From contig JBHGNT010000020.1 of the NCBI GenBank assembly GCA_043228905.1, forward strand, positions 3,782,001 to 3,846,000: a stretch of DNA of 64,000 nucleotides, given 5' to 3'. The translations under genes and the position numbers were made by a program. Source of the DNA: Azolla caroliniana (taxonomy: Eukaryota > Polypodiophyta). Under the pieces are notes generated by a model that worked only from the letters and a program-made list of their open reading frames with translations, was not told the origin of the DNA and did not search any database. Shown here piece by piece: positions 20,987 through 31,500 of the stretch; positions within the stretch are counted from its first letter, which is position 1; every line of letters begins with the position of its first letter.

Positions 20987-21859
20987 ATGTTCATTCTTGA
21001 TTCAAACGAGGTGAAATCGGCCATGTATGCCAAAAGTCTCAAAACTAGGACAAACATCAAGTTGTGGCACAAGAGAATCGGCCACATCAACCTCCAATGG
21101 CTCCAAGCAATGCAATCAAAGGGATTCGTCATCGGACTTCCGACCTTTGAGTCGAAACGAGTCGACCGGGTGTGCAAAGCATGTCAACTCAGCAAAAAAC
21201 ATCGACTCCCATTTCCGAAGGAGAGCTATGTAAGCAAAGGCCTCCTCGACGTCATACACTCGGATGTATGTGAACCGGCTCAAACACCAACGATCGGCAA
21301 ATGCCGATACTACGTAACCTTCATCGACGATTACTCCCGCTACACGTGGATCTTCCCGATGAAGAAAAAGAGTGAAGTGCTCTCCCACTTCCAAAAGCTC
21401 AAGAGCCAAGTCGAAAAAGAAACCGGTTGGCACATTCGATGCCTACGATCAGATGGAGGCAAGGAGTACTTCTTTGACAAATTCATCTCCTACCTCCAAG
21501 GTGAAGGCATCCGGAGAGAATTCTCATGCTGACACACACCCCAACAAAATGGAGTAACCGAAAGGAAGAATTGGCACATACTTGACGTAGCACGCGCCAT
21601 GATGCATGAGAAGCACATGCCGAACTTTTATTGGACCGAAGCGGCATCCACGGCCGTCCATCTCATGAATTGATGCACCACTAATGGAGTACATGAGCTA
21701 ACTCCATACGAGCTCCTTGTCAAAAGGAAGCTGATCCTATCGCACCTCAATGTGTTCGAAAGCATTACGAATGTACGCTTCTCAAACGAAAACCGATAGA
21801 AGCCCGACGCGAAATCGCAGAAATGTATCTTCGTAGGATACTTGCCCGAGAAGAAGCAT
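20987..21859 (+). pseudogene. Copia C integrase, split by a DNA transposon
   Basis: MFILDSNEVKSAMYAKSLK leads to the HHCC region (LWHKRIGHINLQWLQAM, CKACQLSKKHRLPFP), the first Asp (LLDVIHSDVCEP) and the second (LRSDGGKEYFFDKF). A stop at 21530 replaces the codon before the HTPQQNGVTERKN segment with the catalytic Glu. The frame goes on to CIFVGYLPEKK and is cut at about 21859 by the inserted DNA element; it resumes at 22918. Confidence 0.86.
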
Positions 21860-22917
21860 GGTTATTTACGTACCTGTATTTAACGTTTAAATACGTATAG
21901 TACCTCATAATTTGTATAGTACGTACTATACCTCAATGTTGTTTAATCAAATATCATGTACATTTTTCCAATATGGTATTTAACGTACATTTGAAAAAAA
22001 TAGGTATAATACATATTTATAAAAAAATGTAGGTAGAACCCCAACAAAAAGTAAAAGAAGAAAAATATTTTAGTGAAAAAGAAGCAAAAAGAAGGAAGAA
22101 AGAAGAACTGAAGAGATGACGACGACGAAGAAGAAGAAGAAAGGAGAAAAGAAGACAAAAACCTGTCCTGACTCTGAGTGTGATAATCACTGAAGATAGA
22201 CGAAGATGATGATGAAGAAGAAGAAGACAGAAAAGAAGACAAAAACCTGTCCTGACTCTGAGTGTGATAATCACAGAAGATAGAAGAAGATGAAGATGAA
22301 AGAAAAGTACACAAAAACATGTCCTGACTCTGAGTGTGATAATCACAGAAGATAGAAGAAGATGAAGATAAAGATGAAGATGAAAGAAAAATACACAAAA
22401 ACATGTCCTGACTCTGAGTGTGATAATCATAGAAGATAGAGGAAGAAGAAGAAGATGAAGAAGATAGAAACCTATCCTGAGTGTGATAATCGAAGACAAT
22501 TCCTCAATCCATGAAGGCATAATAGTAAATAATTACAATTTGAAGTAGAACATCGTGATACACACACTGATTTATAGAATAAGTGAATGTCGACGTCCAT
22601 ATTATAGGTATTTCAGGATGTGAAATGTTCAAATGTCTTATATGCATTTTAGGATGTAGAACTATAATGTACATCACAAAATTGTGTAAAAAATAGATGT
22701 TGTTTACAATATTACAAATATGTTTTAGAAAGGTAAATAATTTTCAAATTCTAGAAGTATTTAATGTACTATACGTAAAATACGTATTTTATAAGACTTA
22801 TTTAACATATTAAAAAACGTATTTAACGTATTTTTAAATTCAGAGGTACTATACGCATATTAATACATTATATACGTATGGTATCCATACCGTATCTAAC
22901 GTACCTAACAACCTTTT
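21860..22917. mobile_element. Non-autonomous DNA transposon with imperfect terminal inverted repeats
   Basis: The two ends are inverted relatives: GGTTATTTACGTACCTG at 21860 against GGTTGTTAGGTACG when the right end is read in reverse, and further in CGTATAGTACCTC occurs in both. The flanks GAAGAAGCAT (21850-21859) and GAAGAAGGCAT (22918-22928) look like a target duplication of about 9-10 bp with one indel, which would suit a Mutator-like element or similar. No transposase is encoded. The centre is a minisatellite. Exact ends are uncertain by a few bases. Confidence 0.65.
22155..22500. repeat. Minisatellite inside the DNA transposon
   Basis: About five diverged copies of a 60-80 bp unit built around CTGTCCTGACTCTGAGTGTG followed by ATAATCACAGAAGATAGA and a GAAGAT-rich spacer. 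The Ser-rich frames read through it on the minus strand are by-products of the repeat. Confidence 0.85.
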
Positions 22918-23620
22918 GAAGAAGGCATACAAGTGCTATAACCTTTCGACCCGAGCAGTTTGCGTGAGTCGAGATGTAGTCTTCGATGAATCGGCATCAT
23001 GGTATGAGCCCGATTCGGCTCCACCCGACTCGACCGAGGAAGAGTTGAACTTCAACTCGGAGGGCGATATTCGGCCAAGCCCTTCACCAAAGGACCGTCC
23101 AAGCTCTACTGAGCTAAGTGGACCACATGAGCCTTCGAGCCTTCCAAACGCATCTCAACTAGGGGCTAGATCGGACAAAGGCAAAGGTAAGATGCCCGAA
23201 TACAAAGTCGACCACCCCAACGACAATGATTCGGATGTGTCAGCTCTGTCACTAGACAGTGAGTTTGGTGTACCCATCATGTGGACACCCACATTGACAA
23301 GCGAAAAACTTCGGCTCTCATCATGAGAGAAGAACCCTGTCACTTGGTTCGGCTACAACGAGTATATGGCCCATCTTTATGCCTTTGCGATGAAGGTAGT
23401 AGCCGAATAAGAGCCTGAGAGCTCTACCGGAGCGGCTCGTGACCCATGATAGGTGGAAGCAGTTGGTCTTCGCCCATTTCACACTACAAGCCTTCGTCAC
23501 CAACTTGAGGGGGAGGAACCAAGACGGCCTTAGAAAGGTCGAAGAAAGCCGAAGGCCAGACAAAAGCCGACGAAAGCCAAAGCGGATGTCGGATGCCTCA
23601 CACATGAGCTTGAGGGGGCG
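22916..23620 (+). pseudogene. Copia C integrase C-terminal region, pol deletion and 3' tail
   Basis: The frame resumes as KKAYKCYNLSTRAVCVSRDV, VFDESASWYEPD, an acidic/Pro-rich linker, and NPVTWFGYNEYMAHLYAF. Near 23450 the sequence jumps from the start of reverse transcriptase to TNLRGRNQDG next to an inner purine tract (ACTTGAGGGGGAGG at 23503), so reverse transcriptase and RNase H are deleted. A basic stretch (SRRPDKSRRKPKRM) leads to the outer purine tract at 23609 and the LTR. Confidence 0.8.
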
Positions 23621-24040
23621 TGTTCAGATAACAAGCTCAATTAGATTTAGTTAGGTAGTCAACACACGTAACTTAGTAGTTACCTAGATAGAATCTAGTT
23701 AGTGTGTTGACCTTAAAGCCTTAAATAAGATTTTGTACTTGAATGGGATACATTGTAGATCCTCCACTCGCATGTTCATTTAATATAGGACTTACACCTT
23801 TGTACCTATATTCTACTTGCACATGAGATGTATATATACCTCATGTGTGGGTATTTTTGTATTTGATGATGCTTTTTAATATACACTCTCATTAATCATC
23901 CCCCATTCATATTATTGTTCATAAGTGTAACTTCTTCTCTCTCTCTTCCTCTCACACACATACCTCATAATCTTCCGCTTCTCAACCACTCACATAATTA
24001 GACGTTAATTAACCCTTGCTTAATTACCTAATTATTAACA
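23621..24040 (+). repeat. 3' LTR of copia C
   Basis: Begins TGTTCAGATAACAAGC after GAGGGGGCG and ends ATTATTAACA, followed by CATGG (24041-24045), the right target duplication. 420 bp. Confidence 0.93.
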
Positions 24041-24437
24041 CATGGAACAACAAAAAGCAGCCAACAGTCGCATTGTCGAGCACAGAGGCAGAATATAGGG
24101 GCACGGTCGTGGCAGCATACGAAGCCGTATGGCTTAAGAGGATTCTCAAGGATCTAGACATCTCCATCAAAGGTCCCATCCTCCTCTATTGCAACAATAT
24201 GAGCAACATCCACTTAGCTCGGAATCCAATCTTCCACACTCAAACTAAGTATATGGAGGTGCAGTATCAGTTCATCCGAGAACGTGTCCTAGCTGGAGAT
24301 GTCGACCTATAACACATCAGGACCAACCTAAAGACGACCGACATCTTCACAAAGGCCCTAGGAGTTGACAAGTTGTGGCAATTCACGACAAACCTAGGAC
24401 TCTTGACTATTAACCAGCTGAGCTTGAGGGGGACTAA
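24041..24437 (+). pseudogene. Copia D RNase H, right part, and polypurine tract
   Basis: NNKKQPTVALSSTEAEYRGT, YCNNMSNIHLARNPIFHTQT and, after a stop at 24310, TDIFTKALGVDKL are copia RNase H. It joins in frame to 16300-16359 across element C. A purine tract (GAGCTTGAGGGGGAC) follows at 24420-24434. No LTR of D is recognised after it; the element fades into a simple repeat. Confidence 0.85.
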
Positions 24438-24552
24438 CGAGCCGCAACCCGACTCAGAGTCGTACGGAGCAGAACGAACACAGGAGTAAGCCGAGTAAGT
24501 TGGCCATCCACAACCGAAGTCGGAGCCGACTCACGAAGTCGACCCGGTTCAT

Positions 24553-24554
<2 letters not shown>

Positions 24555-24624
<70 letters not shown>
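24555..24624. repeat. Compound microsatellite (TC)n(AC)n
   Basis: About 19 TC units followed directly by about 16 AC units. Marks the border between the transposon nest and the gene-containing segment. Confidence 0.95.
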
Positions 24625-24627
<3 letters not shown>

Positions 24628-26062
24628 TCCGTTGCACAAAATCACACTTGATTCTTTACATTAGCATTGTTCTTTTAAGACAGTGCAAGGTTGAGATGGA
24701 AGAAAGGACCTACCTATGAATGGTAAGGAATTACTTATCATTTCTTACTGCAAAATTGAAGAGCCAACTCATGCAACTAGCAATCGCCCACAAAATTAGG
24801 GTCAAGAGTATTCTCAAACAGCAATGCTATGAAAGCGGAGGACCAAACAAAATCTCTACGGCAAAAGGTTAGGGGATGAATAATCTATATATCACTTGAA
24901 GGGATAAATAAGAGCAATCTAATACCATATGTGCTCTATGGGGAGTGTAGAAAATCATAGGCACATAGATTATAAACTTGGGAAGCACCAACATATTTTT
25001 GGAAGGGCATCAGGAGAGAAAATGTTTAAACCTTATTATTCTAGTCTCACATGGCATACATTTCAAAGGATTACTATTTGGTTCAAAAGAAAAAAAAAAA
25101 AGATTTTGGTATACTCTTATCGTTGGCATTGGCAACTAGCTAATAAGAGTGTCACATAGCAAGAAAGAAATTTATTGGCTTTGACATGAGATTTTCTTGA
25201 TACAATTACATTAGTTTCTTAGCTAACCCAAAACACATGGTATATAATTGGTGAATCTTGCTACCTCTGTTCTTTGCTAAATCTTCCTAGTTTCCCTCAA
25301 ATGATGCATTTCTATGGTGATCAATGTCGTGCGACTACATGTTGAATTCATGTGTGCTTGGGTAGAATGAGGGTTTTGGATCACGTGATGGATGAGATGG
25401 ACAACATTCAAGGAGAAGAATCTGGCTAAGAGAAAGAGATAAAGCATATTAGGGTACAGAATGTGAAGTTGAGACCTCTAGGTATGAAGAAGATATGATA
25501 ACCACAAGAACAACATTAATGAATCAATCAATAAAATAGAGTAGCTTGTTATTCTCTCGTACACTCCTTTGCGACCATGTGCCATGGGCAACATGACACC
25601 AACGGAAAGCTGCTTGTTCACTTCTCAGGTTCGAACCGGTTTAGGCTTAACGAGTTTAGAAGTTTTCAAACTTGAACCAAACCGGTTCCTAAACTAGTTA
25701 AGCCTTAAGCGGTTTGACCTTGAACTTGTTAAGCCTAAACCAGTTTGTAATCGGGTTCGGTTCGGCCTAAGGCCTTGTTGCCAAACCAAGCTCAAAACCG
25801 GTGAACGAAGCTCAAGCTTGAACCGAACCGCCAAACGCTTGAACCGAGCCCATAGACAGTTTAGGATGGATGGGTCATTGTGTGGCGAGAGCAGGGATCA
25901 TACAACGAATGGGGTTGCGACGCGTGGACATGGAAGGCTATCCTGTTTAAGCTCCCTCCCCACCCTTCTCCCTTCCCCTGCTTTCTGTCTGTCTGTGTTC
26001 GCTTGTGGATCACAATACATATATACATATACATATATAACACACGGAACTTCTGTAGCTTC
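24625..26062. other. Intergenic sequence upstream of the mTERF gene
   Basis: No gene supported. AT-rich, with a poly(A) run near 25090-25101. 25630-25850 is a cluster of AACCGGTT- and TTAAGCCTAAAC-type motifs forming inverted repeats (see findings). A TATA-like TACATATATAAC near 26028-26041 could serve the mTERF gene, but its start site is not known. Confidence 0.5.
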
Positions 26063-26222
26063 TGAAGAAGAAGAAGAAGAAGAAGAAGAAGATAAACAAG
26101 AAGAGAAGACAGAATGGAGGAGGTAGAAAGAAAGAAGATGGGGTCATCATAGAAGGGTATGCTATCCCCCTCTTCTCCTTCTCCCTTTTCTGTGTTGTTC
26201 CTTCTTCTTCTTCTTCTTCTTC
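26063..26222 (+). promoter_or_regulatory. 5' leader region of the mTERF gene with complementary GAA and TTC tracts
   Basis: (GAA)n at 26063-26092 and (TTC)n at 26200-26222 lie about 110 bp apart, 45 bp before the likely start codon. If both are in the transcript they can pair over about 20 bp. Whether both fall inside the 5' UTR is not known. Confidence 0.45.
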
Positions 26223-26267
26223 TCCACAACAATCTCATCTTTCTCCAGCACCAAAAAGAGATAGAAG

Positions 26268-28514
26268 ATGCTCTGTTTGCCCCCTGACCCCTGTAACCGA
26301 TCCCTCCATCCTACATTTGATCCCATCAGGCTCCACCCAGCTAAGAAGTACCCTCTTAAATACCTGCACCATCACGAAAGGGAAATCTTTGGCGACTTCC
26401 GCGGACACATCGGTCATAGAGCTACTCGAATCCTCGCTCTTTTCAAGAGCTCTGCCGTGGTTCTAGAACAATTTCACTCATCTTTTACTGAGACAGGAGG
26501 AGAGATCCCACCACACAAAGCAGCAGGATCGATCAAACAAGCTTCCCATAACTGCGTTAATGTTGATGTAGGTGTACGAAACGAGGTTAGTAATAGAAAT
26601 GATTGCATTAATCAAGAAAATGCAGGTTTTAAGGCCCAAGATGGTTCCATTAATGGAGAAAATGATGGTTATAACGCTCAATATGGTCGCATTGTTGGAG
26701 AAGATGGTGGTGATAACACTCAAGCAGCTGGTTGCATTGATGATGGAGAGAATGGTGCTCATAGAACTCCGAGTGGTTGTATTGATGGAGAAAATGATGG
26801 TTATATTGTCCAAGAGGCTTGCATTAATGGACAAAACCATGAGTATAATGCCCCAGATGTTTGCATTAATGGAAAAAATCAGGGCCCTATTGCCCTTCAG
26901 GAAGAAAATGATTATTATAAAGCTAAATGTGGTTCAATTAAGGGTGCGTCTATTTCCATTCGTGAAGAGACCTATGGTTCTAAAGTCCAAAGTGTTCCTA
27001 TGAATGGACAAGATGATGGCCATATATCCCAAGATGTTTCTATTAGCCAAAGAAAAAATGGTTACAAATACCATGATGATGTTACCATTCATGAAGGAGA
27101 TCATGGCTATAAATCCCAAGTTGCTCTTGTTCGTCCTAAGTTCAGATCAACAGAAACAATATGTGAAGACTCACAAGCTTACAAAATAAGGCCCTCCTCA
27201 AATCACATGGGTTCTCAACATCTGAAAACGAGGATGGATTTGTCGGCGAAGGATTCTCAAGCTGTCTTCTCTTCAAGGATGAAAGACCTTATAGAGGGGG
27301 AGAATTATTCAGATCAATGCAAGGTTGAAGAGCATCAATCCTCTAATGAGACTCGTGTCACTCTAAAGGAAGCGCGATATCTACTTAATGGGTCTAACCA
27401 TCAATTAAAAACATGTGATCTTCCAATACGTTCATACAACAATTCTTCAAACTATATAGGTGAAAGCAAACAAGTTGTAAATCGGAGAGAAGAGAAAGAA
27501 AGTCAAACCACTACATATAATGCCTCATATCCGTACAATGATGGTAATGGTACTATGATCCGAATGCCAACCTATCGTGCACCCTTCTCTAAAGTCAGTG
27601 AAAGCATAATTTACTTGAAGAGTTTAGGAGCGGATTGTAGCCGAATACTCGGAGAAGATCCATCTATCATTGTATATGAGGCTAAGTATCTTCGAGAACT
27701 AGTGTCTGCCTTAGAAGGATATGGTTTGAAATGGCAAGAGCTCGGAAGGATCTTTAACCTATGCCCAAAAATACTTCGTTTGGATCCCGAAACCGATCTC
27801 AAAATGGTGACATCTTTCCTATTTGAGGAAGTGGGATTGGCAAGGAAAGACTTTGGAAAAGTGATCAAAAGGTGCCCTCGCCTTTTGGCTTGTAGTGTGG
27901 ATGGGCAGCTTTGGCCCACTTTGAAGTTTCTCCGAGAATTGGGGTTCCGAAACATGAGCCAAGTTGTCTCTACTAATGCTACTCTCCTCTCCTTTAGCGT
28001 GGAGAATAAGATTTTGCCTAAACTGAGGTATCTAGAGAGCTTTGGATTTGATTCCGGAGATGTTATTTCTATGGTCATCCGGTTTCCTGCGATTTTTAAC
28101 TATAGTGACAAGGAGAACCTACTACCTAAGTACGAGTACTTGATCAATGAAATGGGTAGATGCAATAGGGACTTGCTATCTTTTCCACAATATTTTGGGT
28201 ATAGTTTGGAGAGGAAGATAAGGCCTCGATATGAACGTATTGCGAGGCAAGGTGTTTCATTGTCTCTTCAAGCCATGCTCAAGCTTTCCGAGGCGGAATT
28301 TAATGCCAAATTTGATCGCATTAATGATGTCGCTCATCATTCCAAGGATGTCATCTTAATACCAAACGAGCCCGAGTTTCAAGCTGCCGACCATTTCCAT
28401 CTCAAGGATGCAAGTTCTAGCAACATTTTGGAAAGACCAGCCAATCCTGAACATTATGTAAGAAAACCGGTCCTCGTCACTGTTGATCTTGTAGCTGTTC
28501 ACTGCAAAGAATAG
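26268..28514 (+). CDS. mTERF-family organelle protein with an N-terminal 14-residue repeat array
   Basis: 748 codons, single exon, no internal stop. The C-terminal part (about residues 440-690) is a run of mTERF helical repeats: KVSESIIYLKSLGADCSRIL, LGRIFNLCPKILRLDPETD, KVIKRCPRLLACSVDGQL, SMVIRFPAIFNYSDKENLLP and LLSFPQYFGYSLERKIRPRY, each with the Pro-containing P-x-x-L/F/I signature. Such proteins bind nucleic acid in plastids or mitochondria and act in transcription, splicing or translation. The N-terminal 110 residues are basic and could be a transit peptide; this is inference. Residues about 112-285 are degenerate repeats with consensus near GCINGENDGYNAQ, unusual for the family and making the protein longer than most members. 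Start chosen as the first Met of the frame. I do not assign a specific orthologue. Confidence 0.88.
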   Translation: MLCLPPDPCNRSLHPTFDPIRLHPAKKYPLKYLHHHEREIFGDFRGHIGHRATRILALFKSSAVVLEQFHSSFTETGGEIPPHKAAGSIKQASHNCVNVDVGVRNEVSNRNDCINQENAGFKAQDGSINGENDGYNAQYGRIVGEDGGDNTQAAGCIDDGENGAHRTPSGCIDGENDGYIVQEACINGQNHEYNAPDVCINGKNQGPIALQEENDYYKAKCGSIKGASISIREETYGSKVQSVPMNGQDDGHISQDVSISQRKNGYKYHDDVTIHEGDHGYKSQVALVRPKFRSTETICEDSQAYKIRPSSNHMGSQHLKTRMDLSAKDSQAVFSSRMKDLIEGENYSDQCKVEEHQSSNETRVTLKEARYLLNGSNHQLKTCDLPIRSYNNSSNYIGESKQVVNRREEKESQTTTYNASYPYNDGNGTMIRMPTYRAPFSKVSESIIYLKSLGADCSRILGEDPSIIVYEAKYLRELVSALEGYGLKWQELGRIFNLCPKILRLDPETDLKMVTSFLFEEVGLARKDFGKVIKRCPRLLACSVDGQLWPTLKFLRELGFRNMSQVVSTNATLLSFSVENKILPKLRYLESFGFDSGDVISMVIRFPAIFNYSDKENLLPKYEYLINEMGRCNRDLLSFPQYFGYSLERKIRPRYERIARQGVSLSLQAMLKLSEAEFNAKFDRINDVAHHSKDVILIPNEPEFQAADHFHLKDASSSNILERPANPEHYVRKPVLVTVDLVAVHCKE
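26600..27130 (+). repeat. Coding minisatellite in the mTERF gene (about 42-bp unit)
   Basis: About ten units of 14-15 codons, e.g. GSINGENDGYNAQY, GCIDGENDGYIVQE, ACINGQNHEYNAPD, VPMNGQDDGHISQD, VTIHEGDHGYKSQV. The reading frame stays open throughout although copies differ a lot, which fits selection on the frame. Confidence 0.85.
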
Positions 28515-31500
28515 CTAGCTATTTGAGATTGATTTGGATTGTTCATTCTGTATATACACACACATGTAATTCTTTGACATTTTGTTATAAAAAGTACGCC
28601 GACTTGCATTCTTCGATGAGGATATGTTTTTGCAAATAATGTAGCAAGTTAGTGCTGATAGTAGAAAGCATCTTATGTTCATGTCTTGTTTTCTCTTAGT
28701 TTTCTTAATGAGGTCATTAGTAGCAAGTGAGGGTTTAGGGAGGTCTCCATAATACTTTTGTTTCTCCTTTTGAAGGTTTAGGGTTTACTTTTATCTATGC
28801 TTTTGTGCTTTTGGGGTTCTGGGTGTAAAGTTGTATGTACTACTTTTGATGATCTTAGGTCCATTTATTGTCTGTAAATTTTTAAGTTCGATGCATTCCA
28901 AAACCTTCGTGTTTTATTAGCTCGTTTGGTGTGGATGTTATGTCATGAATTGCGAGTTGGGCCATCAAGGGTGGTGCATCTCATTGTGGTTTTTCTTTTT
29001 ATTCAGTAAAAACTACTGCTCTAATTAAATTAGAAAAGAAGGATGTTTATTGTTTAAGATATTTGGTTGTATAGATGCATATGGGGAAGGTAATAGAGCA
29101 TGTACATGTCCTTTGTAAATAATTAAGGAATTCGATGTATAGTTCTCACATAGCAAATAGACTATGTGTGTTATTGAAATGAATGTGTGTGTATGAGTGA
29201 GAAAGAGAAATATATTAACATCTTTTAAGACCAAATTTGGCCCATGAGATAACTCTGGTTACAACAAAATGGGATGTGTACCCAATTATCCAAAATAAAA
29301 ATAAAATAAACATAGATAAAATAGTTTTTGTATGGTACAAAAGATGTTATGGTGTAATATATTCTATAAAGAAATGGTTATGTGATAGGCCTAGTTTCGT
29401 TTTCATCCAAGTCTCTTGAAAAGCAATGCGAGGTCAAAGGGGTTTGATGTGGGCATGGACCGTTGTCCCGATATAAAAAGGTATCCTAAACATAGCTTTT
29501 GGGCAGAATAATTTACATTCCCTTACCTTCTTAATTGTTTCTACATAATGAATGACTTTGAGGCCCGGTATGAGAGAGAGAGAGAGAGAGGGTGGGGGTT
29601 GGATGTGAATATGCAACAACGCTCAATGTTCAAGAACTTTACTAATGAAGCTTGATATATCTCAACATGCATATTCAAACTCAAAAGATTTAAAGCATAA
29701 AGTGGCTGATATGGATGGATCATATTTGATGATTATTTTTGTACTCAACCTAAAGCTACCTAAACTGTTTTAGACAGAGGGTGTTGAAAATTGCCCAAGC
29801 TTGTTCGTATCGTCCTTTGTCAATTGGTCTAGGTATGTTAGATTTCATTTCCCCAACTCAATATACTCTCGAATGTAATGATAGTGCACCTCAATGTGCT
29901 TCATCTACACATGGAACATGGGTTCCTCATGAATTATATATTGTTGAGATTGTCACAAAACAATGCTTGAAGATCTGCTCAAGCAATATAGTTTCACAAG
30001 ACGAGATCCCATGAGGAGTGTGGATGATTTAAATACCACCAAAGTAATGAAGCGTTTTTCATTTCGAACTTAATGGCAAGTACACACTTCCCTTTCTTAT
30101 TAAAATAAACAACTCTCTCTTGAAAGAATTCTTATGTCGTACGTACAATAATTACTCATTGTCATTATCATCCAAGAAATCTCTTATCATAAATATAAAT
30201 GTATGTATACCTCTAATAATCTTAGATGTAACATCCAAGTCTTGTACATCATGTGCACATATGAGTAATGACCCTCGTAGTCACCATGAGATGAAGAGTT
30301 TAAGGGTATAAGTTTTGGTATGCCATCCCAAGGAAAGTGTTTTTTAACACTATGAGTTTGATACAAACAATATATACATGATTTATGAGGACACATATTT
30401 GTATTATTTTGTTGTCACAATGCATAACTCAGTTCCAATTGGTTGTATAAGTTGTGTGACGTCAAACAACAATGTACCCCAATTGCACCCCGTGTTCTTG
30501 GGATTTTGCCATTTGCGATGAAGGTTCCAAATATGATGTTGATGACCATATACTTGGTGCTATCAACACTTCATTATCTCTACCAAAAGTGGATAGTGTA
30601 TGCCCTTGCATGAACTTTTCAACATCATGGAATTAGATGCCCATGACATTAGATGACAAACAAATGGTTATTTGCAAAGATGTAGTTAATTGCGATGACT
30701 ATAGATAAAATTAAGGATAATTGGTCCTCATGTAACAATATCATGCGCAATTATGTTATGCTCTTTTGTCCAAGTTAAGGAGTGACTCTCATTTCCATTC
30801 TAAATGATTCAAAGAAAATGTTGGGAGATTTTGTCCATAGTGTTAATTTCCAATCCTCTATGCACTATATTCTTAACCAAATTACATGTATCTTTATAGG
30901 ATGGTGGTAATCGTGAATGTATTCGAAGTATTTACTTTCCAAGTGGCATAAAGTCTCATATGTGGAAGCCGAAAATTGTTGATAATTGTTCATAGACTAA
31001 ACAAAACCTTGAACCACCAATTTTCAAACAATCACTAATTCCATAGATTAGAATAACACTTAACCTATAAAGAAAATTCACATGGATAGAATGAATGTGG
31101 ATTTGATTAGAACATTAATGGAATATAATGAGTCCTTATTCTAGCTAAGTTGGTCCAACAAAAACCACAAGCTATGTGGGAAGAAATGCAACTTCATTGA
31201 CGGTTTGACAAAACTAGATATGCCTTGACCTTGATATCATTAGAATGAAGGCCGGCATTGACTAAGCATGAGAAAGTAAAATATGAAAGAAAAGGTCAAG
31301 CTAATGATTCTACATTTAACAAAATCCATTGGCATCTTCAAAGACATAACATATTCATATATAACAAGGAGTGTTAATATCGAAGTTGGGAAAGACATGG
31401 CAACCCCAATAATGAGACCACCACATCATGTGCAAGCAAAAACTCTATTTCAACACCACCAATCATTTATAATGTGAACAAATCTCGATAACCGCTTGAT

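Larger units (their letters stand above)
16360..24040 (+). mobile_element. Ty1/copia retrotransposon C, with LINE and DNA-transposon insertions and a pol deletion
   Basis: The LTRs begin TGTTGAGATATCAAGC (16360) and TGTTCAGATAACAAGC (23621) and end ATTATTAACA. The 5-bp duplication CATGG flanks the element. PBS TGGTATCAAAGTG follows the 5' LTR at 19951. The 5' LTR is split by a LINE (about 16710-19849) and the integrase by a DNA transposon (about 21860-22917). Reverse transcriptase and RNase H are deleted near 23450. C is a distant relative of A and B, sharing the double purine-tract arrangement before the 3' LTR. Confidence 0.93.

Noticed and set aside
22155-22500. CRISPR-like array
   Set aside because: Units are tandem and diverged without spacers of constant length, in a plant transposon.
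21943-22520. Ser/Leu-rich minus-strand frames across the DNA transposon
   Set aside because: Produced by the GAAGAT minisatellite; composition only, no domain.
27611-28078. Minus-strand frame opposite the mTERF gene
   Set aside because: Antisense of the mTERF repeats; no domain of its own.
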